Assembly: GCA_963839745.1 (NCBI GenBank)
Contig: CAWIWC010000018.1
Location: forward strand, 62,001-126,000
Reading direction: 5' to 3'
Length of the DNA: 64,000 bases
DNA from: JAIBJN01 sp963839745
Lineage (GTDB): Bacteria > Actinomycetota > Thermoleophilia > Gaiellales > Gaiellaceae
This document shows positions 62,089-64,000 of this stretch, piece after piece. The position numbers were made by a program, and so were the translations under genes. The notes below the pieces were generated by a model. The model saw only the letters and a program-made list of their open reading frames with translations, ran no database searches and was not told the origin of the DNA. Each line of letters opens with the position of its first letter. The stretch's first letter is position 1.

Positions 62089-62742
62089 GTGCCAGGGCGC
62101 GTCGTCTCGGTCAACGTTGGGCTGCCACGGGAGATCGAGTGGCTGGGGCGCCGCGCGACCACGTCCATCTGGAAGGAGCCGGTCAAGGGCCGCGTCGAGG
62201 TTGCCGGCGTGAACGTCGCCGGCGACGACCAGGCCGACCGCAACTTCCACGGCGGCCGCGACAAGGCCGTCTACGCGTACGCGCGTGAAGATTACGTCTG
62301 GTGGGCCGAGGAGCTCGCGCGCCCGGTCGAGGACGCGACCTTCGGCGAGAACCTCACGCTCGAAGGCCTCGACGTCTGCGCGGCCGTCATCGGCGAGCGG
62401 TGGTCGATCGGCTCGACGCTCCTCGAGGTCGCCGGGCCGCGGACGCCCTGCTGGAAGCTCGGCGCGCGCATGAACGACCCGGAGTTCCCGGTCTGGTTCG
62501 CCGCCGCGGGGCGCCCCGGCGCGTACCTGCGGATCGTCGAGGAGGGCGCGCTCGCAGCCGGGGACGACGTCGAGGTCGTCCACCGCCCGGGCCACGCCCT
62601 CACGGTCGGCGACGTGGCGAGCATCTACCACGGCCGCAGGAGCCGGGCCGAGGAGCTCCTCCGGGCTCCCGAGCTCGGGGAGGAGTGGCGCGCCTGGGTC
62701 CAGGAGCGACTCGCGGGCGCGCGCCCTCTCCTTCCCGGGTAG
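62089..62742 (+). CDS. MOSC domain protein (YiiM-like)
   Basis: 217 residues from GTG 62089; TAACGT (62076-62081) ends 7 nt upstream. GRVVSVNVGLPREIEWLGRR opens the protein, and NVAGDDQADRNFHGGRDKAV, DATFGENLTLEGLDV and the conserved Cys in AGPRTPCWKLGARMND are typical of YiiM-type MOSC proteins. A YiiM C-terminal helical domain follows (SIYHGRRSRAEELLRAPELG). These proteins bind the molybdenum cofactor and reduce N-hydroxylated compounds. Proximity to the mod operon fits a molybdenum theme. Confidence 0.9.
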   Translation: MPGRVVSVNVGLPREIEWLGRRATTSIWKEPVKGRVEVAGVNVAGDDQADRNFHGGRDKAVYAYAREDYVWWAEELARPVEDATFGENLTLEGLDVCAAVIGERWSIGSTLLEVAGPRTPCWKLGARMNDPEFPVWFAAAGRPGAYLRIVEEGALAAGDDVEVVHRPGHALTVGDVASIYHGRRSRAEELLRAPELGEEWRAWVQERLAGARPLLPG

Positions 62743-62745
62743 CCC

Positions 62746-62937
62746 TCAGGCGGTCGCCGTCTCCGACGGCTGCGCCTTCAGGTGGCGGATCAGGTCGGCC
62801 ACGTCCGCGACTTCCTGCTCCAGGTCACGCTGGTACTCCTCGAGCGACTCCAGCCACTGCTCCCGGTTCGGGAACCGGTGCCGCCGGAAGCCATGGCCGA
62901 AGTGCTTCCAGCCGTGGTGTCCTCTACGTCCGTGCAT
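62746..62937 (-). CDS. Small His-rich protein next to PadR regulator
   Basis: 63 residues. The N-terminus is basic and His-rich (MHGRRGHHGWKHFGHGFRRH), and the C-terminal half is a single helix (LESLEEYQRDLEQEVADVAD). Similar small His/Gly-rich coiled proteins are often encoded directly beside PadR regulators. It follows the regulator by 4 bp and is probably cotranscribed. Metal binding by the His cluster is conceivable but unproven. Confidence 0.7.
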   Translation of the reverse strand: MHGRRGHHGWKHFGHGFRRHRFPNREQWLESLEEYQRDLEQEVADVADLIRHLKAQPSETATA

Positions 62938-62941
62938 GCGT

Positions 62942-63352
62942 TCACCCCCTTCCGCTCTCGTAGCGGTCGAGGAAGCCCCCGATCACCTGCCGGGCCTCGC
63001 CCAGGGCGGCGGCCCAGCGGTCGAGCAGGCGGTTCCCCGCGTCAGTGAGCTGGTACGTGCGCTTGGCAGGCCCAGGGAGGTCTGCGCTCCACTCGGAGGT
63101 GACGATCCCCTCCTCCTCGAGCGCCCGCAGGATGCGGTAGAGGTTGCCCACGTCCACGCGGACGTCCTCCCCGGCCACCTCCGGAACGCGCTCGATGAGC
63201 TCGTAGCCGTGCATCGGACGCTCGCGCAGGAGCAGCAGGAGCGCCGGCTCGACGAAGCGCTCGACGCGCGCCCGAACGGCCCAGTCACCGTGCCGGGTCG
63301 CATGCCGGGAACGCGGCCGGTGCCGATGTCCCGGCCTGCCTCTCATTCGCAT
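62942..63352 (-). CDS. PadR-family transcriptional regulator
   Basis: 136 residues from ATG 63352; an ATG two codons in is possible. A basic His/Arg-rich N-tail (RPGHRHRPRSRHATRHGDWA) precedes the winged helix: VEPALLLLLRERPMHGYELI, DVRVDVGNLYRILRALEEEG (recognition helix with the Y-R-x-L motif) and the wing GPAKRTYQLTDAGNRLLDRW. The C-terminal helix is the short PadR-s2 type. TATATG (63372-63367) may be the -10. The inducer is unknown. Confidence 0.9.
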   Translation of the reverse strand: MRMRGRPGHRHRPRSRHATRHGDWAVRARVERFVEPALLLLLRERPMHGYELIERVPEVAGEDVRVDVGNLYRILRALEEEGIVTSEWSADLPGPAKRTYQLTDAGNRLLDRWAAALGEARQVIGGFLDRYESGRG

Positions 63353-63420
63353 CTACCAGTCAAACACATATAGAGGAGCGTAGCAGGAGCGCGAAGGCGC
63401 GCGGGCCGATTTTCGGAGGG

Positions 63421-64000
63421 CTAGTGCTTGCGCACGCGGCGGTAGGCGACGAGCGTTCCGATGACCGTCAGCACGAGGAGCGCGGCCTTCTTGCCGGCGA
63501 GCTTCGACTCGCCGCTCGCGCGCTCCCGCATGTCGACCGGGATCTCCTCCACGCGCAGGCCGGCGTCTCGGAGGCGCAGGAGACTCTCGACCTCGGGCGC
63601 CCCGGCCTCGTACGGCTTGCCGAGGATCGGCATCGCCTTGGCGTTGACCGCGTACATGCCGCTCGTAGCGTCGTGGAACGGCCGCCCGAGCGCGACGCGC
63701 ATCGCTCGCCGCAGGAGCCCTGTGCCGACCACTCGAGCGGGGCTCGGCTTGTACCGGTACGGCTCATAGCCGTCGCCGTGGACGAAGCGCGAGCCGACCG
63801 CGACGTCGCACTCCCCGGAGCGCACGCGCGTGAGGAGCCGCGCGAGCTCCGCGACCGGGTGCTGGCCGTCGGCGTCGACGCGCCCGCAGTACGCGTAGCC
63901 GTGCTCGGCCGCGTACGCGTAGCCGGCGGCGATGCCGATCGCGAGGCCCCGGTTCTCGCCGAAGCTCTCGACGATCGCTCCGTGCTCGGCGGCGACGCGC
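63421..64000 (-). CDS. Family 2 glycosyltransferase, DPM1-like (partial; 5' end beyond window)
   Basis: The last ~192 codons are present. GENRGLAIGIAAGYAYAAEH and the metal motif CGRVDADGQHP are followed by VAVGSRFVHGDGYEP, DATSGMYAVNAKAMPIL and EVESLLRLRDAGLRVEEIPV, the layout of polyisoprenyl-phosphate glycosyltransferases (dolichol-phosphate mannosyltransferase fold, GT-A). The C-terminus has one hydrophobic segment (KKAALLVLTVIGTLVAYRRV). It probably transfers a sugar to a lipid-linked acceptor at the membrane. Donor and acceptor cannot be told. Confidence 0.88.
   Translation of the reverse strand, partial: RVAAEHGAIVESFGENRGLAIGIAAGYAYAAEHGYAYCGRVDADGQHPVAELARLLTRVRSGECDVAVGSRFVHGDGYEPYRYKPSPARVVGTGLLRRAMRVALGRPFHDATSGMYAVNAKAMPILGKPYEAGAPEVESLLRLRDAGLRVEEIPVDMRERASGESKLAGKKAALLVLTVIGTLVAYRRVRKH

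Overview
The window is a high-GC (roughly 70%), gene-dense bacterial chromosome segment. Gene order in the S10-spc-alpha, str, rpoBC and L11/L10 clusters, zinc-ribbon uS14/bL33/uS4, a Ku protein, NlpC/P60 and 3D cell-wall enzymes, and an MprAB/HtrA-type stress module point to an actinobacterium. My guess is a deep lineage such as Thermoleophilia; that placement is inference. Several genes look leaderless (a -10-like hexamer 6-8 nt before the start codon), which also fits actinobacteria.

Layout. 1-16.1 kb holds housekeeping and accessory genes in short, alternating units: an acyl-CoA dehydrogenase end, HAD and nitrilase, tRNA-Pro, NIF3, an alpha/beta hydrolase, a structured leader ahead of a 56-residue protein, Ku, a secreted lysyl oxidase-like protein, two divergent cell-wall enzymes sharing a coiled-coil domain, a NarL-type regulator, a PBP4-type carboxypeptidase, ligA, a phosphatase, a frameshifted gene and truA. 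16.1-17.15 kb is an ArsR/SRPBCC operon. 17.1-37.3 kb (minus strand) is a near-continuous translation supercluster from rpsL to rplQ: rpsL, rpsG, fusA, tuf, rpsJ, the S10 and spc genes, secY, adk, map, rpmJ, rpsM, rpsK, rpsD, rpoA and rplQ. infA is missing from its usual place. 37.5-39.6 kb interrupts with a GGDEF protein, a tiny protein and a putative glycolipid-binding protein. 39.7-47.9 kb is rpoB-rpoC. 48.1-52.9 kb holds a membrane protein and an MprA/MprB-type two-component system divergent from an HtrA protease and a secreted helical protein. 53.1-56.7 kb is rpmG-secE-nusG-rplK-rplA-[L10 leader]-rplJ-rplL with tRNA-Met upstream. 56.7-58.1 kb is a metallo-beta-lactamase/double-rhodanese protein. 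58.4-61.3 kb is a molybdate uptake operon with its own HTH-Mop regulator. The rest holds a membrane zinc peptidase, a MOSC protein, a PadR regulator with a His-rich partner, and the end of a glycosyltransferase.

Most distinctive signals: (1) six ribosomal proteins (uS17, uS3, uL22, uL15, uS5, uL10) carry long Ala/Glu/Pro-rich extensions; in uS17 the extension is about 200 residues, longer than the S17 fold itself. (2) A 5' leader at 4979-5113 has a probable leaderless 9-codon ORF, a second ORF overlapping it at TTGA, and an intrinsic terminator lying inside that second ORF, directly before a small protein gene. (3) Six convergent gene pairs, and a seventh if a frameshift is repaired, share a CTAG or TTAG so that both genes stop in the same four bases. 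(4) Phased CTTAGG repeats lie upstream of htrA, and twin GTAAG-N6-CTTAC repeats cover the arsR promoter and start.
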